From Macropodus opercularis (taxonomy: Eukaryota; Chordata; Actinopteri; Anabantiformes; Osphronemidae): 64,000 nt of DNA. The position numbers and the translations under genes are program-made. The stretch's first letter is position 1. Every line of letters starts with the position of its first letter. Location: positions 6,517,501-6,581,500 of the forward strand of contig CM061100.1 in the NCBI GenBank assembly GCA_030770545.1, given 5' to 3'. This document shows, piece after piece, positions 1-12,700 of this stretch. The notes below the pieces were generated by a model that did not search any database, was not told the DNA's origin, and worked only from the letters and a program-made list of their open reading frames with translations.

Positions 1-3000
1 AAGTGATTTCATAGCACGGCAGTATTTAGCCTCTGTTTCGCAGGAAAACCGCTAAAACTCCACAGTGCGACAAGATTTCTTCTTCGCCATTACCTCCACC
101 CGGGCCCATCTTAGCCAAGAGCTGAGCAAAATAGGTCATATTTCCAAAAACAATGACACTGGGTGCGTCTGTGCACCTGCCATCTACCAACCTCTGTGCT
201 TTGGTCTTTCATCCCATGTTCTGACTGCAGTCGTTCAACCTTTTCCATATAAAGTTATAATCAGCGGAAATTACATAATTGGGTGACAAAGGTTGTCTTT
301 AGCTTCCATTTGCAGCGCTTTCTAATTGCTCGATGTTAATTACTGTAGAAGTTTTGAATTGAGAGACACAGCAACACTGCGAGAACACAGAGAATCACAA
401 AACACATTTTATCCCGTGGCTTCATTGATAAACGAGTTTCAGTTACGATCAAAGAAAACACAACTGTGTTTGTAACCCTTTCTGTTGAAACAGCTCCTCT
501 CTGATAAAACTTGGTTTAAGCTCATCCTTGGCTCTGTTCTGATTGGGGAGTTTGTAGCTAGAGTCCACCACCACAGCCATGTTCAGTACGATTTCAATAC
601 TGTCCCCAAAAACTGACACACAACAACAACACAAACTGACAACTAATACACACACGCACACACATTTAAATGTACTTGTTCCTTCTTCTTCTTAACATTT
701 CTCCATCCACCCAGGTACTTTTAGAAAACCGCTCTGCTGCACAGTATCAGTATCCGCTGTTGTTTTATAATCTATCTTTTAAAGTTTTATTTTCCTTTAC
801 ACCAAAGGGAAACACTTGAACTACTGCATGGAGTGGCCAGTGTGGAGGGCAGTTATGGACTTGGTGTCAAGAGGTGTAGTATTTTGTAGAAAACGAACTC
901 AAAAACAAAGCATACTGGCCAGACTGAAACTTTGGCCTTTCACTTGCATTCACAGTAAGTACGCAACCAACGTGCAACCCCTGTAGCACAGAAAGCCCCT
1001 TTACAATCACACCGAGAAGGACAATAACTACTCAAATTACTGGATTAATGTTAATGTGATCACAATAAGGTGGAATCACTATATAGTATAATTTAAAAAC
1101 GAGTCAATTGAAAATCTGAACTAAACTTTATTGAGTTTGTCGTGTTCAGAGGATTTTAGTGTTATGTAAACAGATATATACAGTAATTACTTTTACTTGT
1201 TGCATTACTCTTTGGACATTATTAGTATGTCTATGAAGTTGGAAATGAGAGAGACGCAGGTTTGCAATCCAGCATTGTAAATGTGCCAGAAAACATGAGT
1301 CAATTAGAAGGTTTAAAAGTCCATACAGTGACCCAAGAATCAAAATAACTGTAGGTTATTACCCATTTACCATGCAGGCGTAAGAGCTGACAGTTAAGGG
1401 GTAGGGGATATTTGACCGCCAAGCAGTCTAAAGCTACTGCAAGAAGTAGTTTAATTACAAAAGCATGTGGGAGTTTTTGAAAGCTTTCAGTTGAGGTCTA
1501 GGTTTACGGTCTCTCTTTGTCTTTGTTCTTTGTCCAGCCTATCTGCCGAAGAAGGGTGTGACTGTGTACACGCATGGCTGCAGCCAACTCTGCGTCCCCT
1601 GAAGTTCTCTATGAAATTTTACAACAATAAACGAAGAAGCTCCATCAGCTGAGCAGCCACAACACAAGTGCATGGATAATCGGCATAAGATGATATCTAG
1701 GTCAAGGTTTGTGTGCACGGGGGCACACTAGTAAAGGTTAAGGGCCAGCAATGGGAAACTGAACAAATCAAACATGTTGGTGTCATCCAATAGCAGTTGA
1801 ACATTAATCTAATTAATGTAAGAAGACAAACCGGGGCTTTTTTTTTTTGTTATTAGTAAATGAGACGTCTACAGTAAGTGAGTGTGGGCGTTGAGCAGAA
1901 AGGCCGCGTGGGCAATGGACGGTGTGTGAGCCTGCTCGCGAATGTGAGTAGCACGAGACGGTGTTCAAAGTGAAACGGAGATACAGTGAGTGCGCAAATT
2001 GAAAAACACATCTAAAAAAAACAAGGTAAAGTTATGTGGCTGCTGGCTCGAGACTCTTCCGACTCAAGGGCAAGCGTGACTTTGAACTGGGGAGGCAGCG
2101 TGTGCAGAGAGCTGGAGGGAAAAACAAGACGCCATTTTGAAAAGGAATTAGCCTGAGTTATTCTGCTACAAGTCTAAATCCTGACAGAGCGCAGGCAGCA
2201 CCGCATGGATGTAAGCGCACTAGCTAGTATACGCCGCGTGTCACTGGCTCATTCCTTGTATTACTTAACACATGGAAATCCCCTAATCAACCCCTCCCCA
2301 CTTACTTTCCAGTGAAACGAATGAAGCACGGGATTTACTAAATGGGAATAGCCATCGCAACCACAACGCCGAGCAGCCTATGACAATAACAGCTAATTCA
2401 ATGTTGATTAAACCAACGGGAGTTTTATAGGCAAACCCAGGTTCAAAAGGTACAACTACGACCAAACATCTCTTATCTCATTTCATCACAATGTCAAAAA
2501 AAGGCGTCCAGCATTCTAGGCAATAATATCTCCTTGATGAGTCTGTCTGAAGCAATTTCTTTTCTCTGTCCTGTCGTGCATATAGCACTCAAACTGAGAA
2601 GCAAATCGACCCATTGTAGTCTGCATGTCTCAAAATCTGATGTCTTTGAGACCTCCGTATCACTTAACTACACAACAGGAAGCAGGCTAGACAACTCTGA
2701 AATGCAGAAAAGCACTTATAAAGGAATTTCTTAGCCTAATATACTGCATTACACATGAGAATAGAGGATGGTTTGAATGAATGTAAATAAACACATCAAC
2801 ACATCGTGTAGGTTGTTCGATTGCTAACAGAGAATGATACAGACTATCTTGGATCTCGGATCAGGGATTGGAAGAGACATTTTCACAACCATGCAACTGT
2901 ACAGTTATGTTAAGTTGTTTGTGTTTCACATTAACTTTGTGCAATTGCTATGTGTCAGTGGAAAAATCTACACCAACAATGTTGAATGTGAATGTTTTCA

Positions 3001-4476
3001 TTTCTAAGACATGAGTGTACGGTGGGTGAACTGTGGGCTCACCAGTGACTAAATAATACAGCCTGACTGTACACTTGAGAGACCCCTAGTTTTAGTTTCA
3101 GTCCATGTTTTACACTTTTTTGTACTCTCAGAGGTAAAACTATGTCCTGGTCCAAAAATATTTTGACTATTGCTCTGAGCACTGCTGCTTAGCAGTATTA
3201 CAAAGAGCAACGTCAACATGACATTCACGCTGACATTTGCCAACGCCAGCGATCGTCAAATACGATAATTGTTTACAGAGATATTCTGATCCAACACAAA
3301 CTGCACGGTTAGACTGATAAAAAGTGGTCAATACAGACAAACTTTAAAATGTAATGATGCTTTTTACCAGGACATTATTACCATAAGACTGCATGAAACA
3401 GGATTCTGTACATGTGTACAAGTTTTACAGTCGCCATCTTTTAGAAGACTCAATTTGTTATTAAAGCAACACTGTCCTTGTTTATAAATATTTGACATTT
3501 CACTCTGGGACAAAAACTATTAATTAATTATTCACGTGGACATAACAGAAATTTTGATTTTGCAATAATGAACTTTCTATAATAGAATTCTGAGGAGAGG
3601 GGGAGCTTAGGGCCTTTTACATATTACAGGTCATAACAACTCTGTGAGGTGCAGTAAACAACATACGATTATGCAAAGACTATGTAAAGCTTCGTGTGTG
3701 CGTAAAGGTGCCACTATTAACTGTGCGATATCTACATAGAAATTGCAATGTGAGGATGCTAAATATGGAATCACACTGCACTTAGTGCTTAGTGGCTGGA
3801 GGCAACACTGGAGTAATTACACAAACCTGTCCGTACAATACTGAACTGTAAAGCAATGAGAGGGCAGGTGGGCTTCTTCACTCTCTCTCTCTCTTCTCAG
3901 CCACCGAACAGTGTCCACATCATCGTGACACCAACACGCATGCTTTTATATGCCAGGGCACGTGGAACCGAGTTCCCACCCGTCTTTTAAATCACGACGG
4001 CTTCCTGATGGTGATCGATAAACGCCAGTACCACTGGAGCCATACGCCGCAATTACGAGGCTGTGTAAATCAGGACGTCCTCAACAAAGCCAAATCCGTG
4101 CGCATCGCTGGCTTGATGCTGGCTGTTTGTTTGGCGCTGCACTGCTTCTGTCTACATGTGAAAACAGAGGGCGATGTTCTCTTTTCTCTCTCGTGGCAAT
4201 GTAAACAAACATGTCTACGGCGGCGAGACATTTGTTGCACGCAGGTCTGCCCAGCGTCAACCCAACCGAGCCCCGTGCGTCCGTGTAACGCCGCGGACTG
4301 GCACACCGCGTACCCCCGGCCTCTTACGCAAGAACTATTGGCGAATTCCTATAAAAACAGGAAGCTCGCACGGGTCCCAGCACTCGAGGACCACTCACTC
4401 TCCACCAGCACCAAAAACCTGCCAACGCATACAAACTGACTGTTGCATGGCAGCGTGACACAAAAGCGGGGTTTAC
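1..4476 (-). other. Intron 1 of the UHRF-family gene (5' part)
   Basis: This stretch lies downstream, on the minus strand, of the first UHRF coding exon, so it is read as part of a first intron longer than 4.4 kb. I looked for the next UHRF exon (rest of the ubiquitin-like fold, then the tandem Tudor region) and did not find it; it must lie beyond the window. The open frames here are short and resemble nothing I know. A (CT)8 run sits at about 3880-3893. I see no RNA gene or clear transposon. Confidence 0.55.
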
Positions 4477-4629
4477 CTGCTTCCCTCGGTAGAAGAGACG
4501 CTGCTGTTGGGGGCTTACGTTGAAGATCTCCTGGATTTTCAAGCGTAAAGACTCAATTTTGGTCAATCTAGAAAGATCCTCCACGGTTCGCGTCTCCTTC
4601 CCGTCTATAGTACGAACCTGGATCCACAT
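4477..4629 (-). CDS. uhrf2: UHRF-family E3 ubiquitin ligase, first coding exon (probably UHRF2)
   Basis: This partial gene shows only the first 51 codons. The protein starts MWIQVRTIDG and ends LFYRGKQ, the opening of the N-terminal ubiquitin-like domain of UHRF1/UHRF2. The exon stops at a consensus donor (CAG followed by GTAAAC on the minus strand) at the boundary used in this family. UHRF proteins read hemimethylated DNA and H3K9me and carry a C-terminal RING ligase; none of that part is in the window. UHRF2 is preferred over UHRF1 for the RTIDG wording and because BRD10 and MLANA follow, as near UHRF2 on human 9p24. The internal residues are also fairly UHRF1-like, so the paralogue is not certain. 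Confidence 0.8.
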
Positions 4630-6700
4630 CGTTGCACCGCCCTGTTACGCCTCGAATAACGAACGCACGGCGCGGGATCTGGCCACGAATGTTGTTTTCC
4701 AGGGGCTGAAACGCTTCAAATGTAAAGCGTTCACGGGTCCATTGCGTTTTCCTCTGCAGAGGTAACGTCGGACTGGCTCGCGCAGGAGGTGTCTCACATG
4801 AGGTCGCGGCGCCAAGCAAATCTCGCGAAATAACGTTCGGGACAGCAGCGCTTGCAGTTAAAGGCGCAGCTCAGCGGTGGAGCGAGTAGTTCCCCTGCAG
4901 GCCTTTGCAGCGCAGTCCCAGCTGCTATTGTTTCGTCTCAAAACAACTAGCTTGTGGCCTGTAGTTTATTAGATGCGCCGCACCGTGGTCTCTGGCGTTT
5001 TGCGTTCTGTGTGTCATAAGATTATAAATGCATCCAGCAGTTGCGTGTGTTTAATGTGCACAAGGGCGATATTTCACGGGTAACCCTGGTGGTAAACCAC
5101 TCTAATCCCTGCACATCACCGCCTTAATCTACAGCAACGAGGGCCTTTGTGCAAAGGCCAAAACGCGCTGGATACGGACTATTTAGTCCAAATGATGTCC
5201 TGTCAGCCATTCACTTTGCTCCTGCGAGTGGCAGCAAACACAATCCCCACAGAGGAGCTTCGGGGTGAGGTAAACAGCTCAAAACGCTACCTGGGAGTCC
5301 AGACAAAGAGCAGAGGAGCCCCGCAGACCCGCCGCTCGCTTTATTAGTGACGAGCGACGTCTAGCGGCTTGAAATGAGACCCGTGCTTGCTCGAGATTGA
5401 TCTGTAGATGCACGGTGCCTACCGTGTCCAGTGTACTTCAGTGACACACGCTGAAGTTATGAATGAATGTCTAAACAGCCTGACTGGCGATCTGTTGTGG
5501 TCCACTGTGGCTTTGCTGTGCAGCGGCTTCCTTTTAAGCGCAACTGTCTCGAGATCAGCGTTTGTGATTGTCAGCGGGTGACGCGAGGCTATCGATACAA
5601 TGCAATCGATGAGACGTCATCTCTCAGCAACATCTATATCCCAAACCATAATGTGAATTTGGTGTGTGACACGCGATCAGCGAGCTGCGTCAGGCTGCGC
5701 ACATTTGCATCGGGCGCACGCAGGGTGGAAGTGAAGTGGACGGTTCAGTAGTCTTCAAGCAAGCCAGAGTGCACCGCTACGAGGTTTCGGTAACCCTTCA
5801 GAGAAACTCCACACCAAGACATACGCTTGTCTCTAAAAGTAAACGTGGTATTTCTGCATATCATAAAGTACCTGTCAACTTGCGAGCCTAGCTGGTTAGC
5901 TGGATGGCTAGTGATAAAGAACTGTTGTGCTTTGTCGGACAAACAGCTAGTGTTGCTCCGGCTAACGCTCCTTTAGCCCCCGTGCTGCCACTGACGTCTC
6001 TCTGTGCGCCTACAACATGAGGACTTTGTATCTACTGGACAGTTAATCGCAACAAAATAGTCACTATGGACAGCGAACGCAGCAATTGCAGGCCCCAGTT
6101 TGGAGACAATAGCATGCTAACCCAGCTAGCCAGCTGCCGTGGCTGCTAAGCTTGCTGTCTTGCTTGGTGCGTGTCTGGAGCCGCACTCAAAACGAGGTAT
6201 GTTCTAACCAACCGCTACCTGTGGTCACTTTGTTTGGGTCTTGTCTTGCACGTGATGGGGAGACGGGTGGTGATATGGGAGTGAACTGTGGAGGTCTATA
6301 GGGAAGCGGAATAAACTTTTACTTAATATCGTTGTAACTGTGCTAGCTAGCGGACTATTAGCTAGTTAACTTAAAGCTAGGGAGACACTGATACGATGGA
6401 AAGGGAAAAGTTTGCAACGATTAGTAAACAAAGTATGACGGCGTGTAATTTGGCTCACACTACCATCCCAGTGTTTTATTACGCGGTGGTAATAATCTGA
6501 GCACATGTCATAGCAGAAATCACTGCCGTACATACCTGTGTATGTCGGAGTACATAGTGTAGGGATGGTGACTTTATCTGTTGACTGACATGTGATTGTT
6601 TAGGAAGAGCTGTTTGTCTATACTCTTCCCTTGCCTCAAAGTTCCGCCAGTGTGTGCAGTGCCAGAGTTCACAATAAATGACTTCTGTCTCCCACCTCAG
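4630..6700. promoter_or_regulatory. Divergent promoter region and 5' UTRs of uhrf2 and KIAA2026/BRD10
   Basis: About 2.1 kb separates the uhrf2 start codon (minus) from the BRD10 start codon (plus). The part from about 4630 to 6200 holds many CpG dinucleotides compared with flanking introns. A non-coding BRD10 exon ends at a donor at 6195/6196 (GAG then GTATG), and the coding exon opens after an acceptor at 6699-6700. Transcription starts cannot be placed from sequence alone. Open frames of 60-95 codons here look like chance frames in CpG-rich DNA. Confidence 0.55.
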
Positions 6701-6726
6701 GTGCTTGCACCAGGGATCAGAAGGAC

Positions 6727-9700
6727 ATGACAGACCAAGTTACTGCAGCTTGTAACCTACTACTGTTCCACAACCAAGACTTGTCTCTGACTGACTCAGC
6801 AACCCAGCAGCCCAGCTCTGAAATAATGTCTTTACAGTCCAAACTGGTGGGCACTGAAGACACAGAGCAATTCATAAGCGAGGATAGGCTCAGCAATGGC
6901 ACCTGTGAAGTTGAGACCATGGAAGCACTTGGAGATGATACTGTTAAGGACGACCTTCTTGCTCTGAGCAATGATGATATGTCAGAGTTTTCCAACAGTG
7001 ACCTCTCTCTGCCTGAGGTCTGTATATCCACCCACACTAATAGTTTTGAGGAGGAAATGAATTATGAGGTCCAGCAAGCTTATCGGATATTCACTGGCTT
7101 CCTCTTGGATAAGCACAAAGGGATCACCAGCCCATTTCTTCATCCTATTGGCCACCAGGAGGCCCAGCGTGGAATTGGTGGGGTCCTTGGCTGGGGTCAG
7201 GCACAGCTCAGACAGTCCATGTGCTTGCGGAAGATGGAGAAAAAGTTCATCAACCAAGAGTACGAGTCCATAACAGCGTTTGTTGCAGATTTCAGGCTGA
7301 TGTTGGAAAACTGTTATCGTTACCATGGAGTGGACCACTGGATTTCCAAACAGGCACAAAAGCTAGAAATCATGCTGGAGCAGAAGCTGACGTTGCTGTC
7401 GAGGTAGGCGTAATGTAATTCCTTTATTTTTGGTTGTAGTAGTCTGTTTACTTTCAATAATCCAACCAGCCTCACGCAGCTTAAAACATCAGTATTTCTT
7501 CTTCTTCTTCTTCTGTCAATCAAGGCCACTGCGAGAGAAGACAACCTTGGCAGTGACTTCCAAAGGACGTTTTGGTGCAGAGGAGGAACGAGGTTCAAGT
7601 GGGACCTCAACAAGGAGGAGACTTGCTCCCAGAAGCCTAGCTACCATCACTGTTGGTGGCCATGAGTCGATCATGGTACAGGCCCTACGACTTGAAGAGC
7701 AACAGAAGGCTCGCGAGGAGAAACGGTAAGTAAAGGGAATATTAGTTTTCATAAACAGAACATAACTTTCATAAAATAAATGAAATATGTCTTTCTTAAA
7801 AATAAACCAAACAATATGGATTTTTTTTAGACAACGTGAGCTAGAGAAGAAAGAAGCAGAGGAAATTTCAGCAAAAGAGGTGGAAGAGTGGGAGCAGAAC
7901 TTGCTGTCACAGGCTTCCCCTCAGAGTGTGGACACCCTTTGGGAGCTTCCTGCTATAGGACACTTCCTATGCCTGGCTCAGACTGCACTGAACCTCCCAG
8001 AGATTGTATTTTTTGAGCTGGAGCGTTGTTTGTTGATGCCCCGCTGCAGCCTCCTCCTCTCCAAAATCATGTCTTCCCTGCTATCGCCACCACAGCGGAG
8101 AGCGACTCTGCACCGCCGGCCTGCCCTGCCTTATCGGCGCTGGGAGTCAGAACTCAGACAACGGGTCATGGGCTGGTATCGTACTGTTGGTGCTTCCCAT
8201 GATCACCCAGGTCGGGCTGAGCAGCTGGGACTCTGCCACCAGTTTTTCAGCACACTTGGAGAAGTGAGCCCCTTGGAAGAAAAACCTTTTCACTTACTGC
8301 CTTTCTACCAGCGAGTATGGCTTCTGAAGGGGCTGTGTGATCATGTGTATGAGACCCAAAAGGATGTACAAGATGCTGTGCTGGCTCAGCCTATCCATGA
8401 ATGTAGAGAGTCTATTTTAGGCTACGACAGCAAGGAGAATGCCTATATACATTTCCCACATTTTTGTGGGGCAGACCTAAGAATCTACTGCCAGAGTCCC
8501 AGTCCACCCCCAGCCTTCCCTTTCCCTTCTGTATGGGTTAAAAGGGTTGAAATTGAGCCTGGGTCACAGGGCAAAGAGTCTGATGGAAAGAAAGGTGAGG
8601 AGAATACCAGTGACATTGGTTATGATGAAGGGTCCATGGATGCAAAAGAGTTAGATGATTTCAACAAGGAGAAAACAGAGGTACTTGGTGGTTTAAAAAG
8701 GGAAAATGGGGATGGAGAGAAAGAAAACGAAAGGCTTGAGCTGTGGTCATTGAAGAAGAAGGAGAGGTCTGAATCCGCATCCTCTGATGGACACTCCCAT
8801 GTTGACTCTAAATGGGACACAAAAAAACACACTAACTCTTTATCCTGTTCACACAGTAGTCTTATAGGAGGAAGTGATGTGAGAAGCAACGTGAAAGAAG
8901 AGCCTGTAGAGTTGGAACATTATTCCAAAAGGCTTAAACAAGAGCAGTGCATCTTATTGGACTCAAAGCGCATTATTAAAGCAGAGACGCAGGAGCCCTG
9001 TCTCAGTGTAGGAGAGCACAGCTACACAGGCCGATCGCCTGCATGCTCTGTAAACCTTGTTTCCCCAACCAAATCAGTGGAGCTTAAAATGGAGGAAGAG
9101 AGTTGCAGTCAGGGACACCAAAGCACTTCATGTTTAGAATGTTGTAAAAATAAAATTTGTAAATCTACGTTCGAGGAGCCCAATTGCTGCTGCAGCACAT
9201 TAAGGCAAGCGACTCAGTTGTCTTCTGAGAGCACTCAAACCTCAAGTGAAGAGAGAGTGAGTGACAAAATCTGGAGTAAAAAAAAAAAGCGGAAGAAAAA
9301 GCGAGGCAGGGAAAAGCTGCTGAGGTTGAAAGGAGAGCACAAGCAGCTGCAGCACGTGGACAGAATGAGGCTCTCCCCAGCTGAGGCTCCTAAGTCTGCA
9401 GAGCAGAGAGTTGCCACATCGATCAAGAGAAAAGACAAAAAGAAAAAGCATAAAACAGGTGAGCTCGTTTGGTGTCAAACATTTCATTTATTGCACATTT
9501 GTTGTTGGTTTATTGACTGCCTGTTATCTTGTTCATAGGAAAAAAGCTAGAGTCTTCAAATAAAGTAAAAGATGAGCCCTCAGTTCACCCATCATTTAAG
9601 GTAGTCATGCTTAAAAGCATTTCTTTAGTACCACAGTATTAATATTTTATTGATAATCCGTCTTAAAAAAGTAAGCATCTCTGTTCTTCTATCTCTCATT

Positions 9701-12700
9701 TCTCTCGTTCTCTCTTTTTCATTTGACGTTTTTTGGTATTTTTATATGAAGCTGGTCTGCACAAGTCTCGAAGAATTGCGAGAGCTTATCGGTAAGACAG
9801 AGGATGAGCTGGATGATCTAGAGAGCACAAAAAAGAGATTGGTAAGTGACAGATATTAATGTATTTACAGGCCCTAGAACCTTCACAGTCTGTTTACCGG
9901 GTATACAATCTATTCACACATATTGACATTGTTGACTGATGTTCCTTGGCATTTTTGAACTGTTCGACACCAGGGTCGGTGGTACTACAGGAGGGAGGCG
10001 GTGAAAGACCTCCACAGTACTCTAATCAGACTGCTGAATGAACTCTCACCCTGGGAACCCAAACTTATGAAGGCCTACCAGAGAAACAGGTGCATCCTAT
10101 TTGATATTTAAACAAATATACATCATTTTTCAAGTAAAACCCCTTTCCTTAAAGTAAAAGTAGAACAAAAGCTAATTCTGATGAAGAAATCACCAGCAAT
10201 GCTTGTAGAGTTGGGAAATGTGCATAAGCCAGAAACTGTTTTGCCAAAGCAAATTATGTAGTGAACATAACATACCCCCAGAACTGCAGATAAATGAGAG
10301 GCCAGATATGGTGACCTGCTTTACAACTATGACCCATTTGTGTGTTTTAGTTGGGGCTCAGCTAAACAAAACAAAGCATGACAACAAATAATAACAAAAA
10401 CAATCCTCACTGTTATTTCTCATTGTTTTGCATCAGGCTGCGTTTGAAAAAAGAATTTGATGATTTCAAGAAGCACCCAGAGTACAGTAACTTTGTACGC
10501 GAGGAGTGTGTTTCATGTTCATCATCAGATGAGGATGAAGAAACGGGTTTGGGCAAAGAGATTTGTTCACCCTCAGACCAATATAGAAGATCAGAAGAGG
10601 AAGATCTGGAACATATGGTTCCCAGGGGTCTTTGGAGTGGAGGTAATAAAGCAAAATGTAACTTACTACCTTATGTTTAAACTGTGTTATGGCTGTTGTG
10701 TAGATTATAAAATGTCTATATGTTGAATTGTACAATTATCGATGTAATTGATCAGTGCATCCCTAATTCACATTTTTATTGTGTTCTTAGCAAGCACCGC
10801 CGAGTTTGTGGTTGAAGGTAGTGGAGAACAAATTGTGACCTGTGTACCTCCCAAGCATTTGAAACACCCTCTGGTCACCACAGACAAAGATGCTAGGGTG
10901 CTGCCCAGAGTTCATCCGAGCAGCAACATCACTTCTACTGCTGACTCTGGGCCACTTTCTGGATCTGAAATAATTCTGTCAAATCAATTCAGGGATTCAA
11001 ACTTAATATCAGCAGCAAGTATACCACTGTCTTCACTGTCACCCAGACCCACCATCCTCCATCCCACTACTGGACTACCTAAGGGCTACACGCCCATCCC
11101 CACCCTGCTGGCTAAGAGTGTGGGAAACAAAGTGACCTTAATGAAACGCCCTGCTGATTGCCCAGGAGTCAACAATGTAGATGCACAGAGAAAGAAGTCT
11201 TTGGTTTCCCTGCCTACTTCTGCACTTGCTGCCACAAAATATTCAGCAACACAAAGTTGTCAGTCAAGTTCCCAGCAGAATTCACAACAAAGTCTACAAC
11301 TACAACATGAACATTCAGGAATAGCGACAGTGATGACAACTCTTCCTAAATCACCACATGCAAAACCAGGCCAGACAGTACAAAAAGGTCCTGCTCAAAT
11401 GGTGGTTAAAGTGGCTGAGGGATTGGATCAGCAAGTAAGGAGAGAGAGCAGCGGCCAAGTCCATGTCTCTGTTCATTCTGCCATGGACCAGAGTACTGCA
11501 GAAAAGATCATGCAGCAAGTGGTGATTCTACCTTCAAACCTTCTGATTCGCACAGCTGAAGAAAAGGCATCTTTACATCAGCAGCCACCAAAAAGCATTC
11601 AGGTCCCAGTTTCTAAAGTGTCCAGCCCTGTAAATTTATCTACCAATGTGCCTGGTTTCTCCATTCCTGAAAACCGAATCCCTGTTCAGCAAGTGGCTCC
11701 CCTTAAAGATGCGAGGACAGTGGGGGACTCTTCTACGTCAGTTTCCTCTTGCCAGCAGCAAGGAGCCCTAAACATGGAGTGGCACAAGACGGCACAGTTC
11801 TACACTCACCAAGCTACACAAAGCGCCATGCCAAAACCTTTTCCCATCACGTCCCATAACTCTACTTCAAGTTCAGTACCTGCTGAGCCAGTTCAGTCTA
11901 AAGATCCAAAACAGGAGCTTAAGACTGTGTGTATTCGGGACTCGCAGTCCATCCTGGTAACAACTCGAGGAGGAAACACAGGCATCGTTAAAGTCCAGAC
12001 ATCCTCAGACCACAGTGTGCTTGGTTCTTTGCCCACCAGTCCAGTCATCACTATCTCACCACAGTTTAAAGCCTTCCTCCTGTCTAAGACGTTGCCAAGT
12101 CTTTCCCCTGCTGTTCCCACTCAGACTTCCTCTTGCACTAACCCAACAGCAACAAGCGTCTCACTGGCCGAACCTCAGAAGCAGATTCCTTCAGTAATAA
12201 AGTCTCCTTCTGCTGCCACTACTTCCATATTCACTGCAGTCACCTGTAGCCTTCCTGTCACAGGTCAAGGAAGCCGCACTGTAGGCACTACTGTTGCTTT
12301 GAGTCAAAGGTCCAACACATCACTTGATTCTATTGTTGCATCAAATGCTGGTCAACTATCACAGGTCACTGCTGCTGGTTCTCAGTGTCAAGCTTCACCA
12401 GTAAAAAACACTGTAGTTGTCCCTTCACTGAGTAGTTCTGGTGTCCCCCAAAGTCCCTCAACAGAGGTAATCTGCAAGACTGGTGTGAAATGGACCAGTA
12501 CAGATGAGAGATCCCCAGTTACTAAATTCGTTCTGGTTACTCCGTCTTCTTGCTCCACTTCAAATGTGACCTTATCTAAAGGCACAAACTCCCACGCTAG
12601 TTCAAGACTTATGTTCATCAGCCAGCCCACTGCAACACCGTCCACCACCCTTGTGGGAACCATTCCAAAGCAGGCGGCAGCATTAAGGGCCAGTGGACCA

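Noticed and set aside
4008..4458. Overlapping plus-strand frames of 143 and 94 codons
   Set aside because: They lie in the first intron of the UHRF gene on the opposite strand, in GC-rich DNA, and their residues look random.
1..4476. Search for a second uhrf2 exon
   Set aside because: No minus-strand frame here carries the rest of the ubiquitin-like fold or the Tudor region.
5467..5751. 94-codon plus-strand frame (MSKQPDWRSVVVHCGF...) upstream of BRD10
   Set aside because: It lies in CpG-rich promoter DNA, has no family likeness and no splice link to the BRD10 coding exons.
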